Below, piece by piece: positions 1 to 9,770 of a DNA stretch of 64,000 bases. The notes beneath the pieces are model-generated. The model made no database searches and had not been told where the DNA came from. It saw nothing but the letters and a program-made list of their open reading frames with translations. Every line of letters begins with the position of its first letter. Position 1 is the stretch's first letter. The DNA is from Apoda limacodes (Eukaryota > Arthropoda > Insecta > Lepidoptera > Limacodidae), in contig OX291540.1 in NCBI GenBank assembly GCA_946406115.1, forward strand, positions 10,722,563-10,786,562, read 5' to 3'. Position numbers and translations under genes: made by a program.

Positions 1-460
1 TTTGTTAAATTCATACATTTAATCTCTAAATATCGTACGGAACTTTGGAAGCCAATAACTCGCAAAATAAACATTTTAAAGAAAAATCTACTTTAAACCT
101 TATCCAAAGATACCCTAGAAGATCGCGTGTGCAAAAAAATATTATTATAATTTACTTGTTAGGGAGCTCATGCCACAACCCAAGCGTTCGCGATAGGAAG
201 TTTCTCTGAAACCGCAAAAAAACTTGCCTTGTTAACCAGCCAGTATCTTTCTTAAACAATATTATTTTCTACGATAGCGACCATATATTGCACAAGGTTT
301 TTTGGATAAAGCGTACTAGCAGTCCAGTATCAAAGAGAGGTCTACAATGTTTTAGCCGCTTGAATGGAACGAGCTGTTTTAACCTGAAAATTTATAACAA
401 AAGAGATTTAAATTTTGGTCTGACATAGGAAAAATAATGCGCCATTAATTTATTTAATAA
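1..460. other. AT-rich DNA, nothing recognised
   Basis: No convincing coding frame, RNA gene or repeat family was recognised here. The stretch is AT-rich with scattered short homopolymers and ends where a GGGTTCCGTACC-family repeat begins. Confidence 0.4.
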
Positions 461-462
461 AA

Positions 463-656
463 ATCGGCCAAGTGCGAGTCAGACTCGCGCACGAAGGGTT
501 CCGTACCATTATCTACAAAAACGAGCAAAAAAAAACACATATGTTGTATGGGAGCCCCCTTAAGCATTTTTTTTTCTGATTTTTAGTATTTGTTATTATA
601 GCGGCAATAGAAATACATCTTCTGTGAAAATGTCAACTGTTTAATATAAACGCATG
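463..656 (+). mobile_element. Truncated GGGTTCCGTACC-family interspersed repeat
   Basis: The copy begins with the family terminus AAAAATCGGCCAAGTGCGAG, followed by an imperfect hairpin (GTGCGAGTCAGACTCGCGCAC) and GGGTTCCGTACC. It then follows the body seen at 29541-29838: GGGAGCCCCCTTAA, then AGCGGCAATAGAAATACATC. Similarity stops near 656, so the far end with CGGACGG repeats and GGAACCCTA is missing. It has no coding capacity. The class is uncertain: it is non-autonomous, with a terminal hairpin and internal inverted GGGTTCC/GGAACCC motifs. Confidence 0.75.
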
Positions 657-3394
657 TTGAGAAAAGCACGGCTACGCCTCAGCCCGCCACGATCGCCCGG
701 TTTTGCTACATTTGCGGGTAGCGGCAGTAAGTTAAGCCGTTCGTTAGGCTTACGCACAGGATGATTACCCTTACAAATTCCAACATTCGATTAAACTTCG
801 AGCGTCACGACATTTTTGGTAAGTAAGTACATTACAGACATACGTGTACAGTCATATAATTTACTTCTGATAATTTTCTTATCCCCCTACTTGAAGAATG
901 AAGATATCGCTACTCCTAATTTTGTATATCAGTGTCCTGTTGACTCTCTTTTCTCGCGTATGTCGACCGGTGTATGTGTTTGATAGGAAAACGAATTTTG
1001 ATACTAAGTTCCATATTTTTTGCAAGTTATCGGAATTTTTACTACCGCGGCCAAATTATATAGAAGTTGTAGTTATATTCGTTACATGTTCGTTTCTACT
1101 GGGTATCCCACGACACCTTCCGTCCTTTTTAATTCGCAATATATTCCATTATCTTTAATAAAGGCCTTTTATATTTTATGTAAGTATAATCATGATTTTT
1201 ATTAACATTTTAAATTACATGATTATTACTTATACCTACTATAAGTAGAGACTATTCCTCAAAGTTCTGGAGACAAATGGTTAAATATAATCTGTATTGT
1301 GTCAAGCTTTTATGTCGTTGTCGCTGGAAAGCTACAAAATTTGAAAAAATAGGTTTTTTAAGAAACTTTTATGCATAGATGTTAGCTTCCAAAGTTAAAA
1401 ACTCTGCCCCATCTCTCTAAAAACAGAGCTTTCCCGACAAAAATTGTTTTGAACAAAATTGGGGCACAAGCTTTTCAGATATTTGTAATAATTCTCGCAG
1501 AACCCTAAACTGATGCGTTTGTATCACGTACTTGCCCAGTTTTTCATACTTCCTTAAAAAAGTTGAGCAGTATTATTTTCCTAAATTGTGTGACAACCCT
1601 ATGCCGTGCCGCCCGCTGTTACCGTAATGCGAAAACTTCTTCGTACCATTATTGGTAGCGCTCTAGTTTAATACGCAATAAGTTAGTTCAGTAAAAGTAA
1701 ACTAAGTAAATACTTAGTTAGGCATAAATTCTAGTTACAATAAAAGTATCTCAGAATACCTCTTGGTATGTAATGGTAATTTAGCGGCGAGTAAGCAAGT
1801 GTACGTCGATCACGAAGTAAAAGTACATCGCATTTACCCTGTATTATTTTATGTATGACTGTAGGAAATACCAATATTATAATTATAATGCGTTTTTACT
1901 AGCGAGATATCTAGTGCAACAGAGTACGCAGTTTATATAAAAAAAAAACATGAATTTTATTCATGTTAATGCAAAAAATGCGAATGCTATGTTACTCAGG
2001 TATTTGTTAGTCAACAAAGTTTTTCGGCATAATGCCCTGATAAAATAAATGCGTTACGGCTAATATTAAAATTTACTAAATGAAACACGTAAGCAAACTT
2101 TATATATGTATATATACAACAGCTGACGAAAATAATATGCATGCAAAGATACTTATCGAAACGTAAGCTATCCCAAGTGTAGCATAACTAAATGATGCGG
2201 TTATGATTCAATTCGCTATCGAATTTGTGATATCAAGATAAATGGTTTACTAATTTCCCTCATACATACCAGCAGCAGGTCGGAAAGCTCTGGAAAGCGT
2301 ACCGCATTGACCACTAACGTAGATTTACGTGCGTCCATTCAGTACGTAATTGCGCCGTGAACTAAAACGCTGTCTGTCCAGACAAAATCACTCGCTTTGA
2401 GAAAACGAATGAGGAGGAAGTTCCGATACTATACTCTTTACAAAACTGCTTTTTTCCGTCACTGTTACATAAAAGCACTTTGCTACCGACAAAAGCTGTG
2501 CTTTTAACATTTTCTCTTCATGTGAATTTGGTTTTGTCTACCATTTCTATACGGCACTTATTTAACTTTAAAAAAAACGAAGATAAAACAAAGAAACTGA
2601 TAGTCTTAGTTGCTATCTTAGTGCTTTGATTATTATTTATATAGCTCGTTTTTTTCATCGACAATTTATATGCCTATATTCAGAAATACAAACATTTATG
2701 CTATTCTTTATATTGTGTTGACTTGGCACCTACCTAAAACCAAATTGCAGGTTCTATATTCCATTTCATATAGCATACCATGCGTAGCATTTTGTAATTT
2801 TGTTCCTGAATATAAAATACAATTGTATATTATTACTGTATAAGTTATATTTAATAGAGATATAATTTATATCTTAAAAACCACATAAGCTTAATTGTGG
2901 TCGCTGGGGGCTGTAATTTAGTAAAAACTCGTATTTCCCGCACCATGCTATGTGATTAATGTATTGTAATATAATAGCGCATATTATAAACATTTCGAAT
3001 TCAAATTTAATAAAATATTAACTAGCAAGTTAAATATTTATGAATGCTCAAAGACTTGTATCTTTCATCCCATAATAAATATTTTTATAATAGTATTATT
3101 GCCGTATCGTAAGAAAAGAAATGAAGGAGAAATAACTAGAATTCCTGTGGGGTTTTGTTACCGCGATAACAAAATCTCTAAGTAGCCTACAGTAGCTATC
3201 CCTTTGCCAAGAGTCATGCCAATTAATTTATTACCTTAATAAAAATATGTAAATTAATAAAAAACAAATAGACTGTCTTTTTCTGTTTGAGTTAGGGGTC
3301 CGAAGAGGGGCAGTGATATCTAAAAGTCTGAAAGTGGGGGTAAAAATATCGTAGCGTAGATTATTCTTCATACTTCACTAATAAACTGATATCA
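657..3394. other. AT-rich non-coding DNA
   Basis: No gene or recognised repeat is supported. Frames at 898-1205 overlap in two phases, have AT-driven codon use, and show no domain or splice context, so they are treated as chance. A short TATATATGTATATATAC palindrome lies near 2101-2118. Confidence 0.4.
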
Positions 3395-3530
3395 CTTGGT
3401 CAGTAATCGAATATAGGTGACCGCTAAGCTGCACACATTTTGGTTTTGTTTGTGTTTGTTTCATACGTAAATGGTGGTAGGTACGGAACCCTCGTTGCGC
3501 GAGTCCGACTCGCTCATGGGCGGTTTTTTT
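3395..3530 (+). mobile_element. 5S rRNA-like SINE fragment
   Basis: A segment near 3400-3432 reads GGTCAGTAATCGAATATAGG then TGACCGCTAAG. It resembles the 3' part of the 5S rRNA internal control region (GGATGGGTGACCGC) with substitutions. A T-rich linker and ACGTAAATGGTGGTAGGTAC follow, then the family terminus GGAACCCTCGTTGCGCGAGT ending in GGGCGGTTTTTTT. The same order occurs at 26716-26873 and 46316-46400. It is a 5'-truncated, diverged copy. The 5S resemblance is seen directly; a 5S-derived SINE origin is inferred. Confidence 0.55.
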
Positions 3531-4192
3531 ATTACTGGGTCTAAGGCAAAAACTAAACTAGTTGCGCAAGACCACATACAAGCAATACATATAAACCTTA
3601 CACTTGCAGTAGTTATAGTGTGGCCTCTACAGTATATCAGTAAATAATAAAAATTGGCTCGCGTCATTTCCATTATAAATTACCATATAAGCATGGCGCT
3701 AGGATAGTGTAAATAGTCCAGATTATCAAGAGGAACATAATTGTAGCGCGCAGCATTTGTTTATTGAGTCATTGGATGGGTGCACTTTTATTATTGTTTG
3801 TGTGTCCGACTCTGACTTGAGCGACTTTCTTTGGCTACTTGTTTATTTTAGAGATAAAAAGAACAAACCGTTATTGAAAAATAATTCATGCTTTACTTAG
3901 CTTTTAACCCTAATATCCTTTTTATTCATAAACTGTAGAATTTTAAGTATGTATCTTATTCGATGTTTAAACTCTCAAACACAAACAGACGGCCGAGTTG
4001 TAAGTTGTTATTGAGTTTAATAAAAACGGAGCCCCCGTTTAGACATTTTAGGCACTAATGCTCAAAAATAGATCATTAAGAAAGTTAGGGAAAATTTCAC
4101 CACCATAATATACGCAACACTAAAACGTACCACAATAGTAAAGAGGCGTCTAATTTTGATCGTAGGCTTAGTAGTATGTTCACATCATCTAA
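3531..4192. other. AT-rich non-coding DNA
   Basis: Nothing recognised. The minus-strand frame at 3461-3673 runs through the 5S-like repeat and is not a gene. Confidence 0.4.
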
Positions 4193-4510
4193 TACCTTTA
4201 AACGAGCAATTCTTGTACATATGTATATATATATATATATATTCTGAATCTCGGAAACGGCTCTCACGATTTTCATGAAATTTTGTATGCAGGGGTTTTA
4301 GGGGACGATAAATCGATCTAGCTAGGTTTCATTTTTAGAAAACGTCGTTTTATCCGTGTTTTCAGGCAGTGATAAATTGATAAGTATGACTCTTCCTGAC
4401 ATCTATTGGCGAATAGTACTGAGCAATACTAAAGCTATTTGACAATAGATGGCATTATTAAGCAACGATTAAGCTTTTTGACAATAGACGGCGCTGTTTA
4501 AAAACGCCGA
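4193..4510 (+). mobile_element. Interspersed repeat with TA microsatellite end, copy 1
   Basis: It begins ACCTTTAAACGAGCAATTCT and runs straight into a (TA)n tract. The body holds TTTCATGAAATTTTGTATGC, GAAAACGTCGTTTTATCCGT and two related blocks of the type TTGACAATAGATGGC / TTGACAATAGACGGC. The same modules occur in reverse complement at 16790-17125, including TTAAACGAGCAATTCTTGTA and two CTATTGTCAAGTGG blocks. It is a non-coding, non-autonomous element of unknown class. Confidence 0.65.
4224..4242. repeat. (TA)n microsatellite
   Basis: A run of alternating T and A near one end of the interspersed element that begins at 4193. Microsatellites at the edge of mobile elements are a known cause of shared flanks between lepidopteran microsatellite loci. 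Confidence 0.9.
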
Positions 4511-4699
4511 GAAAAGCTCGGTCCTCCAGGTACTTTCAATAAAGTGACTTTAGTTTTGATTTTTTACAACTTTTATTTCGATATTATTAGCTAGTTATGT
4601 CTTAAAAAGTTATTTGACAACACTGTTGTTATAACCGTTGTTATACTTGTTTGTAAAAGTTAATCAAAATTAATGCAAAAATGTTGGAATCTGTAACAG

Positions 4700-5095
4700 A
4701 CAGCCTGTTAGTCACGACGAAATTTTTTTGAAGTGAAAACTTCTTTAGCGGCGTTGTGCACTTTTTTTGGTATGGGTAAAAAATGATAAACTCGCGTCAG
4801 GTCACTTGTCCTAATCGTGGAAATTCGTAAGACGGAAACCGTAATGCCACGCCTATTATAATTTTTATTTTTAGTATTCGCGATTATGAGTAGTACAGGG
4901 AGGTTGGATATGGAATTTTAATTCTATGACAGATTGCGATGTCAAATATACTACGTCAAAAAAGTAAATAAACAAACATTATTATTTCTTGACAATGTCA
5001 AAGACATGTCTTGTGACATATTTGAGTGTTAAGCGCGAATCGTGTGTAAAGGTTTTCACTTCTGCCGGCACTCCCGGAGTGCAACTCGTTTTTTT
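4700..5095 (-). mobile_element. Hairpin-ended non-autonomous element, copy 1
   Basis: On the minus strand it starts near 5090 with GTTGCACTCCGGGAGTGCCG, which contains the palindrome GCACTCCGGGAGTGC, followed by GCAGAAGTGAAAACC. Internal blocks match the copy at 50662-51045: a TGACGTAGTATATTTGACAT-type block, a CCATATCCAACCTCCCTGTA block and the end block AGTGCACAACGCCGCTAAAG. It is bounded by A/T homopolymers. It has no coding capacity. The hairpin near one end recalls Helitron-like elements, but no CTRR terminus is visible. Confidence 0.65.
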
Positions 5096-6924
5096 TTTAT
5101 ATTTTTACTTAATTCCCTTAAAGTAAGGCTTACAAGAAAGCATTACATATTTGTAAACAAATATAAACTTTAAATAAAACCTTTTTTGAACCAATTTGTT
5201 TCAACAAAGTTTATCAATATTGGATAAGACTAATACGAGTAAATATAAATATTCTATTTACTTTTAAAATAATATTTTGATATTTTCTACGGGAGAGCTT
5301 ATTTTTGTTCATGTCAATCAGCATTGACTCGTCTACTTTTGGGATTTTCGTTGCTTTCGCATTTCCAAGTTAATGTATTTTATATTAATCCTGTAACGAA
5401 GAGCACTTCTTCATTATTAATCTAATTCGAGTTATTTTACGAATATGTATAATTTCTTGGGTTTTTGTATTTAAATCGAGGTTTTTGATAATTTAACTAG
5501 CTTTATTGTGTTAATTCATTCGTTCATTTCCATCAAGTACATGATTTGGATTTATTCTTTGTGAAAAACGAATTTTAAGAAACTGATTTAAAAAAAAGGT
5601 TGAAATATAGAAAGAAACATTTTACCATTTATTGGGCTAAATAACGCTTTGATTGAACAGTTTAATAACTTGACGTGTAATAATTTAAATAAAATTTTCA
5701 GACAACAAAGAACCAGTTTGATGAATAATATAAAATGAATAAATAAATGAATCAAACAAAGAAATAAGGTAAATATTAACTTATTAATTTTTACATAAAA
5801 AATAGTATTATGCATATTTTTGAAAACCAATTCTGTTTAGTTCGTTCATTAATTAATTCGCCAATAAAAAATATGTATATTATATTAATATATAATTCCG
5901 TCGATTACTGCATTTCATTTGTATGTAAGGGGAAAAATAGCTCGTGCCCAATAAGTTAATATTAACATTATTTCTTGGTTTAAATAGCATAAAACTAGAC
6001 TAGACATAGAATTATTTATTTCCTCGTTATATATTTTTTCAAAACTGGTCATTTGTTGTCTAAAAATTCAATATAAATTATTACATGTGTAATAATTATG
6101 ATAAAATATTATTACCTTGCAATTCCGCTAAAAACAATTTAGTACAGAAGTACACCATCCACATGTGTAGGAGTACACCTCCCTCCAGTGTTGCCAGTGG
6201 ACTATGCTCAAAAGTTACCACAAAGTGAAGAAAAATTTACCTTTTCCTGTAAAAAGTAACCCTTTGTTTTTTTATAAACATATACATTATATGATTAATT
6301 TATACACGTCCCTGATAAAACGACATATTTTTAACAAAGAAAAAAATGAAAGCAACGATGAGGAAAGCTTTACTAAGATTTAAATTATATAATATTAATA
6401 ATTGAGGTACGTATGCAATGAAAATAATCAATTATATGGTCATATAAGCAACAGACGATCCTGAAAAAAAAGGCATGTTTTAGATGATAATAATAATAAA
6501 GAAGAAATAAAAGCAGCATTGTCGGAAATCTATAAATATTAACGTCACGAAACGAGTCGCGGAGACCGGTGGCCGAATCCCAATCAAATGAAAATAAACA
6601 GATTTCTAACAGAGCGAGTAAGCGATAGCCGATAGAAGCATACTCTTGTGGAAGCGGGAAAGAGACAATGGTATAATTTATTGTTATGTACTATCTGCGT
6701 TGCATAAATGTCTATGGAAACTAAAGCATCCTGTTGACTAACCGAAATGTCTTAAGCGCGTTACACACCCTCAGATTCAAACTCATATTAATAAGTGTCG
6801 AAATTTACCTTTGAATTTTTTTCAAAAAGTAACCCAAAATTACCTTTTAAGTCGAGTAACCTCCAGGTAACCTCAGGGTCTCAAAATTTACCCAAAAGGT
6901 GACAAAAGTAACCCTCCGGCAACG
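5096..6924. other. AT-rich DNA with a possible degraded element at 6185-6920
   Basis: 5096-6180 shows nothing recognisable; the minus frame at 5588-5830 is low-complexity and AT-driven. At 6190-6250 there is TGTTGCCAGTGG followed by AAAAGTTACC and AATTTACC blocks. At 6800-6920 similar AAATTTACC/AAGTAACCC blocks end in CTCCGGCAACG. The facing GTTGCC/GGCAAC motifs suggest one degraded inserted element, but the ends and a target duplication could not be fixed. Confidence 0.25.
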
Positions 6925-6926
6925 AT

Positions 6927-7180
6927 GTCTCCCTCCTTTTGTGGACGATGCCAACATCTGCTATGCCTTCAATAGTTTTTTCCATGATGTTTTCACTAAA
7001 ACTTCTGTGCTATCTGTGAGTGATGATATGGTGGGCAGTGGACATCTCAACAACAGTGTTATGTCAAGAATAAATGTAACAGAAGATATTGTTGCTAAAC
7101 TATTGCAATCACTAGGCGTAACCAAAGGCCCTGGTTGTGATGGAATACCAGCAATATTTCTTACTAAATGTGCGGTAAGT
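6927..7180 (+). pseudogene. Reverse transcriptase relic, N-terminal block
   Basis: The open frame encodes a linker with NAFNSFFHDVFTKT and then the RT block QSLGVTKGPGCDGIPAIFL. K-GPGxDGIP is a hallmark of the start of LINE reverse transcriptases, which copy element RNA into DNA at a nicked target site. After IFLTKCAV the frame jumps directly to sequence that normally lies many residues later, so an internal deletion at about 7170-7190 is inferred. The ATG near 6899 is probably not a real start; the coding similarity begins inside the frame. Confidence 0.75.
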
Positions 7181-7184
7181 CTGA

Positions 7185-7374
7185 AATTATTGTCTATCGT
7201 AATATTTATCCAATTATTTCACAAGGCATACCCTATAATCAACACGGTTTCCTCAAAGGCCGCTTAACCAACTCAAATCTTGCAGTCTTTTCAGACTATG
7301 TTCTATGTGAGATGGAATGCACTGGTCAGGTAGATGTTATCTATACTAACTTTGAAAAGGCCTTTGGTCGTTAG
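7185..7374 (+). pseudogene. Reverse transcriptase relic, QHGF block and motif A
   Basis: This piece is in another frame from the N-terminal block. It encodes YRNIYPIISQGIPYNQHGF, then LKGRLTNSNL, then VDVIYTNFEKAFGR. In LINEs the last stretch is RT motif A, normally with catalytic Asp in a (Y)TDF-KAFD pattern. Here TDF has become TNF and KAFD has become KAFG, so both aspartates are lost. A one-base loss near 7370 shifts the frame into the next block. Confidence 0.75.
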
Positions 7375-7980
7375 ATCACGAGATCCTAATTGCAAAGTTA
7401 CACGCCCTTGGAATCCAAGGAGATTTATTAAGGTGGATCCGTTCTTATTTAACTAATCGCTCGCAAGATATTGTCATGGGAGGTTACAAATCTGACTTCG
7501 TCAATATTCCCTCAGGAGTTCCACAAGGATCTCATCTCGGTCCTCTATTACATTATGCCTATCTATATGATAAAGGATCCTGTTTTAAGCATGCAAATCA
7601 TCTATTATATGCCGATGACAAAAAAGTTTATATGAAAGTACGTTCTAGAACTGACTGCGAGCTGATAAAATGAGATCTGAACTCCCTGTATGCATACCAT
7701 CAGCGTAACAGCATAACTGTTAATATTAACAAGTGCCAGTACATAAGTTTGACACGTCGACATAACCCCATTAAATACTCATATAAATTCGTGAAAAAGC
7801 TGATTGAGCGGGTAGTAATGGTACGGGATTTAGGACTTTTACTTGATCATAAGTTAATATTTTCTAGTTATATCGTGAAATTGTCTGTAAAGCACATCGC
7901 AACCTAGGTTTTATTATGCGGACATGCTAACCATTTCATGATTTTAATTGCCTTAAAATAGTGTATTATGCTTACGTACG
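7373..7980 (+). pseudogene. Reverse transcriptase relic, motifs B and C (YADD)
   Basis: Reading on from the frameshift, the sequence encodes an HEILIAKLHALGIQGDLL-type block, then IPSGVPQGSHLGPLL (motif B) and LLYADDKKVY (motif C, with the catalytic YADD preserved at about 7606-7617). A stop follows at 7671-7673. Beyond it the thumb-like segment is still readable (NINKCQYISLTRR, then RVVMVRDLGLLLD). The expected FINDI-type segment between motifs B and C is shortened, so another small deletion is likely. Confidence 0.8.
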
Positions 7981-8439
7981 GAGCAATTTAGAATATGGCT
8001 GCCCCATTGGGTCACCACAGTACGAAATCTACACTGACAAGATCGAACGTGTTCAAAAAAATTCATAAAAAATCTTAATTTTAAATCTAAGCGACGACAT
8101 AATTCTTACATCAACGACTGTAAGCATTACAAACTTCTATCTCTTGCTAGTCGACGAGAAATGTTAGATATGTGTTTCTTGTATGACATTACGCGAGGTA
8201 ATATCAATTGTAGCGAACTAGTATCTAAAGTTTGTTTATGTACGCCAAAAACCCGTACTAGGAACACCCGCGTGTTTAGTGTACCTCATCACCGTACTAA
8301 TTACGGCATAAATGCAGTTATGACTCGTCTACCCCTCTGCTATAACAAAAAAATTATAGATATTGATATTTTCTTTTTATCTAAAAATGTCTTAAGAACC
8401 CATATTGTTAAGAAATTAACTGATAAGGCACCCCTGTAG
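7981..8439 (+). pseudogene. LINE ORF2 C-terminal tail relic
   Basis: The first part reads NLEYGCPIGSPQYEIYTDKI, typical of the C-terminal tail after the RT (usually LEYGCPIWSP). A frameshift at about 8058 is followed by an open run to the stop at 8437-8439 that includes ASRREMLDMCFLYDI and HHRTNYGINAVMTRLPLCYN. This ends ORF2. The AT-rich 3' UTR follows to the TAAA tail. The ATG at 8161 is an internal methionine, not a gene start. Confidence 0.75.
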
Positions 8440-8641
8440 CCATATATCCTTGTCATTATTGTTATTATTTTTAAGTTTCACCTACTCATATACTAAAGTA
8501 AGTTTAGTACAATAAATATGTATTTCTATACTACACTGTAATATGTAATTACTACATGTCAATTTTACTTAATTTAACTATTACAATGACTATGTATATA
8601 CTCGTATTTATCAGTCACCACTGCTTTGTGTCATGTCGTGA

Positions 8642-8898
8642 GATTCTGTTATTGGCTTAAGAGTACTTAATATTGATGCTTAATAAGCTGTTGAGTTTCC
8701 TAATAAATAGATAAATAAATAAATAAATAAATCACTTTAACAATACACCATTAAATTGCTAATAAAACTCGACACGTGTTTCGACTCAACACGAGGCATC
8801 TTCGGAGACGCAAGTTGTTCGTGCGCTATACCTTCACTGAATGACGTAAAACAGCTGTTGTTGCCCTTATAAAAACAGCCCCTAATACTCCCCACTTA
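8642..8898 (+). repeat. Left arm of long inverted repeat
   Basis: The arm contains the LINE 3' UTR end (TTAAGAGTACTTAATATTGA), the TAAA tail, then ACTTTAACAATACACCATTA, CACGAGGCATCTTC and GACGTAAAACAGCTGTTGTT. Its reverse complement recurs at 9070-9328 with only scattered differences over roughly 260 bases. The spacer is about 170 bp. Confidence 0.85.
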
Positions 8899-9069
8899 TA
8901 CATATATGTATATGTCAAAAAAGTTTAAAACTTTGCGTTTTGGAGCAGATGGAGATAGTTCGGCATAGGGATAGAGGTATAATAATTTACGACCAACTAA
9001 ATGTTTCCAATTCACCATTGTTACGTATTTTTTCAAATAATTGCAACAACCGATCAAGTGATTAGACCG

Positions 9070-9328
9070 GTTGGGGGGAGTAGTAGAGGTTGTTTATATA
9101 AGGGCAACAACAGCTGTTTTACGTCATTTGGTGAAGGTATAGCGCACGAACAACTTGCGTCTCCTGAAGATGCCTCGTGTTGAGGCGAAACATGTGTCGA
9201 GTTTTGTTAGCAATTTAGTGGTGTATTGTTAAAGTGATTTATTTATTTATTTATTTATTATCTATTTATTAGAAAACTCAACAGCTTATTAAGCATCAAT
9301 ATTAAGTACTCTTAAGCTAATAACAGAG
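9070..9328 (-). repeat. Right arm of long inverted repeat, including an inverted LINE tail
   Basis: On the minus strand it repeats the left arm in the same order: LINE 3' UTR end, TAAA tail, CACTTTAACAATACACC block, CAACACGAGGCATCTTCAGG, GACGTAAAACAGCTGTTGTT. It therefore holds a second LINE 3' tail pointing back at the first. The plus-strand frame at 9001-9183 crosses this arm and is not a gene. Confidence 0.85.
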
Positions 9329-9345
9329 TCGCACGAGATTTACCT

Positions 9346-9770
9346 TTTTAGGGTTCCGTAGCCAAATGGCAAAAAACGGAACCCTTATAGATTCGTCATG
9401 TCTGTCTGTCTGTCCGTCCGTATCTCACAGCCACTTTTTTCCAAAACTATAAGAACTATACTGTTGAAACTTGGTAAGTAGATGTATTCTGTGAACTGTA
9501 TTAAGATTTTTACACAAAAATAGAAAAAAAAACAATGAATTTTTGGGGTTCCCCATACTTATACAAACTTCCACCAAAAATTGGTTTGAACGAGATCTAG
9601 TGGGTTGTTTTTTTTTAATATGTCATAAATCGTAAACCGCAATTTATCTTTCATTCAATCAACTCAAATGTAAAAATATTTTTGTTTGTGTTTGTAGATT
9701 ACATAAATGGTCGTAGGTACGGAGCCTTCAGTGCGCGAGTCCGAGTCTAACTCGCACTTGGCCGGTTTTT
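9346..9770 (+). mobile_element. GGGTTCCG-family interspersed repeat, about 420 bp form
   Basis: It opens with AGGGTTCCGTAGCCAAATGG, an inverted GGAACCCTTATAG and a CTGTCTGTCTGTCCGTCCG tract. It ends with GTGCGCGAGTCCGAGTCTAA and CTCGCACTTGGCCGG then T-rich sequence. Both ends match the family, but the middle differs from the 295-bp form at 29541. The hairpin arm has a small duplication (GAGTCCGAGTCTAACTCGC). Non-coding; the frame at 9707-9904 is spurious. Confidence 0.75.

Larger units (their letters stand above)
6925..8735 (+). mobile_element. Non-LTR retrotransposon relic (jockey/CR1-like group)
   Basis: A 5'-truncated LINE carrying only the reverse-transcriptase part of ORF2, a C-terminal tail and a 3' UTR ending in a (TAAA)n tail at 8701-8732. 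The RT order is readable: KGPGCDGIP, then QHGFLKGR, then IPSGVPQGSHLGPLL, then the YADD box, then the tail domain. It is broken by stops, frameshifts and an internal deletion, so it cannot be mobile. The GVPQGS/YADD pattern fits the jockey/CR1 group; the exact clade is not settled. The 3' end is shared with the inverted repeat at 8642-9328. Confidence 0.85.

Noticed and set aside
898..1205. Two overlapping plus-strand frames of 86 and 61 residues
   Set aside because: They overlap in different phases, are rich in AT-driven residues, and show no signal, domain or splice context.
3461..3673. Minus-strand 70-residue frame
   Set aside because: It runs antisense through the 5S-like repeat terminus, so it is a repeat shadow.
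6185..6924. DNA transposon inserted beside the LINE, with GTTGCC/GGCAAC ends
   Set aside because: The facing motifs are short and no matching target duplication could be found, so it is left as a possibility only.
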